A stretch of DNA of 6,577 nucleotides from Actinomycetota bacterium. Lineage in GTDB: Bacteria > Actinomycetota > Thermoleophilia > UBA2241. The stretch spans positions 1-6,577 of the forward strand of contig JAPLCL010000204.1 of NCBI GenBank assembly GCA_026392265.1, written 5' to 3'. The notes below the pieces were generated by a model. The model was not told where the DNA came from and did no database searches. It worked only from the letters and a program-made list of their open reading frames with translations. Below are positions 6,200 through 6,577 of the stretch, in pieces. Within the stretch, counting starts at the first letter, position 1. Every line of letters starts with the position of its first letter. Made by a program: the position numbers and the translations under genes.

Positions 6200-6577
6200 C
6201 AGCCCGTACCTCCCACCGTCATCTCGGCGATACGCAAGGTGGCCTGGCCGGTGCCCACCGGCACGTGCTGGCCGTCCTTGCCACAGACGCCCGTCTTCAC
6301 GTCGAAGTCGGCGGCGATCATGTCGATGTGCATGAGGATGTCGATGCCGTTGCCGACGAGCGTGGCGCCCCGCAGCGGCGTGGTGAGACGGCCGTTCTCG
6401 ATGAGATAGCCCTCGGCGACGCCGAAGACGAAGTTACCGCTGGCCGGCTCTACCTGCCCGCCGGCCAGGCTCTTGGCGTAGAACCCGCGCGGCGTCGCCG
6501 CGATGATGTCGTCGGCGGTGGAGTCGCCCGGGGCGATGTACGTGGTGGTCATCCGCGGGATCGGCACTTGGCGAAAC
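6199..6577 (-). CDS. tldD: TldD metalloprotease, C-terminal part, 5' end outside window
   Basis: The last 125 residues of a TldD-type zinc protease are visible, and the frame continues past the right edge without a start. The segment begins at FRQVPIPRMTTTYIAPG, the expected TldD sequence. It contains ASGNFVFGVAEG, then GRLTTPLRGATLVGNG, and ends near the motif VCGKDGQHVPVG. The cysteine in that motif (codon at 6283-6285) matches the zinc-ligand cysteine described for E. coli TldD (with two histidines of HExxxH). The HExxxH part lies outside the window, so catalytic integrity cannot be fully checked. The stop TGA at 6199-6201 overlaps the tldE ATG by one base. A GTG at 6565-6567 within the frame is an internal codon, not the start. 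Confidence 0.93.
   Translation of the reverse strand, partial: FRQVPIPRMTTTYIAPGDSTADDIIAATPRGFYAKSLAGGQVEPASGNFVFGVAEGYLIENGRLTTPLRGATLVGNGIDILMHIDMIAADFDVKTGVCGKDGQHVPVGTGQATLRIAEMTVGGTG
6209..6214 (-). promoter_or_regulatory. Ribosome binding site of tldE inside tldD
   Basis: GGGAGG on the minus strand is in the last codons of tldD, nine bases before the tldE ATG. It supports this ATG and matched output of the two subunits. Confidence 0.7.
6376..6405. repeat. 30-bp segment shared by tldD and tldE (copy 2)
   Basis: Partner of the segment at 5003-5032, in direct orientation and about 1.37 kb away, with 28 of 30 bases identical. It lies in the late C-terminal part of tldD, about 100 bases before (on the plus map, after) the CGKDGQ cysteine codon. 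Confidence 0.75.

Noticed and set aside
5612..6409. Plus-strand ORF opposite tldE and tldD
   Set aside because: Spans the coupled tldD/tldE junction on the opposite strand and has no recognisable features.

Overview
The window is GC-rich, with G or C at most third codon positions and frequent GTG starts. It looks like chromosomal housekeeping DNA from a high-GC bacterium. An actinobacterial lineage is the best guess, based on base composition, a short lipoprotein signal, and the divergent style of the decarboxylase and TldD/TldE proteins. No taxonomic marker settles this. There is no mobile element, CRISPR array, rRNA or tRNA.

Layout. (1) Positions 1-2468, minus strand: an operon of gltX (glutamyl-tRNA synthetase) followed by cysS (cysteinyl-tRNA synthetase). 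The two are joined by a four-base GTGA stop/start overlap, and cysS runs off the left edge. (2) Positions 2469-2653: a divergent intergenic region. It holds the gltX ribosome binding site, a possible weak promoter for the rightward gene, and a perfect 20-bp palindrome just before that gene's ribosome binding site. (3) Positions 2654-4126, plus strand: a PLP-dependent Orn/Lys/Arg-family decarboxylase. (4) Positions 4202-4804, plus strand: a 200-residue lipoprotein of unknown function, 75 bases downstream with a near-ideal Shine-Dalgarno. (5) Positions 4805-4858: a short convergent gap with a strong hairpin. (6) Positions 4859-6577, minus strand: the 3' part of tldD followed by complete tldE (pmbA), coupled through a TGATG overlap.

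How the genes work together. gltX and cysS charge tRNAs with Glu and Cys and are probably co-transcribed and co-translated. TldD and TldE are known to form a heterodimeric metalloprotease; the last zinc-ligand cysteine region of TldD is visible here, and TldE lacks the metal motif as expected. The decarboxylase probably makes a polyamine or its precursor. No functional link between the lipoprotein and its neighbours can be read from the sequence.

Main oddity. The reading frame of gltX has no ATG, GTG or TTG that could produce an intact N-terminus. The frame, the position of the ribosome binding site and the family N-terminus all point to an ATA codon at 2466-2468 as the start, unless there is a base error or a frameshift. 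A seven-codon ORF ends in a TAA that overlaps this ATA. I did not find a previously undescribed multi-gene system. The remaining observations concern start sites, palindromes and a conserved repeat between the paralogous tldD and tldE.
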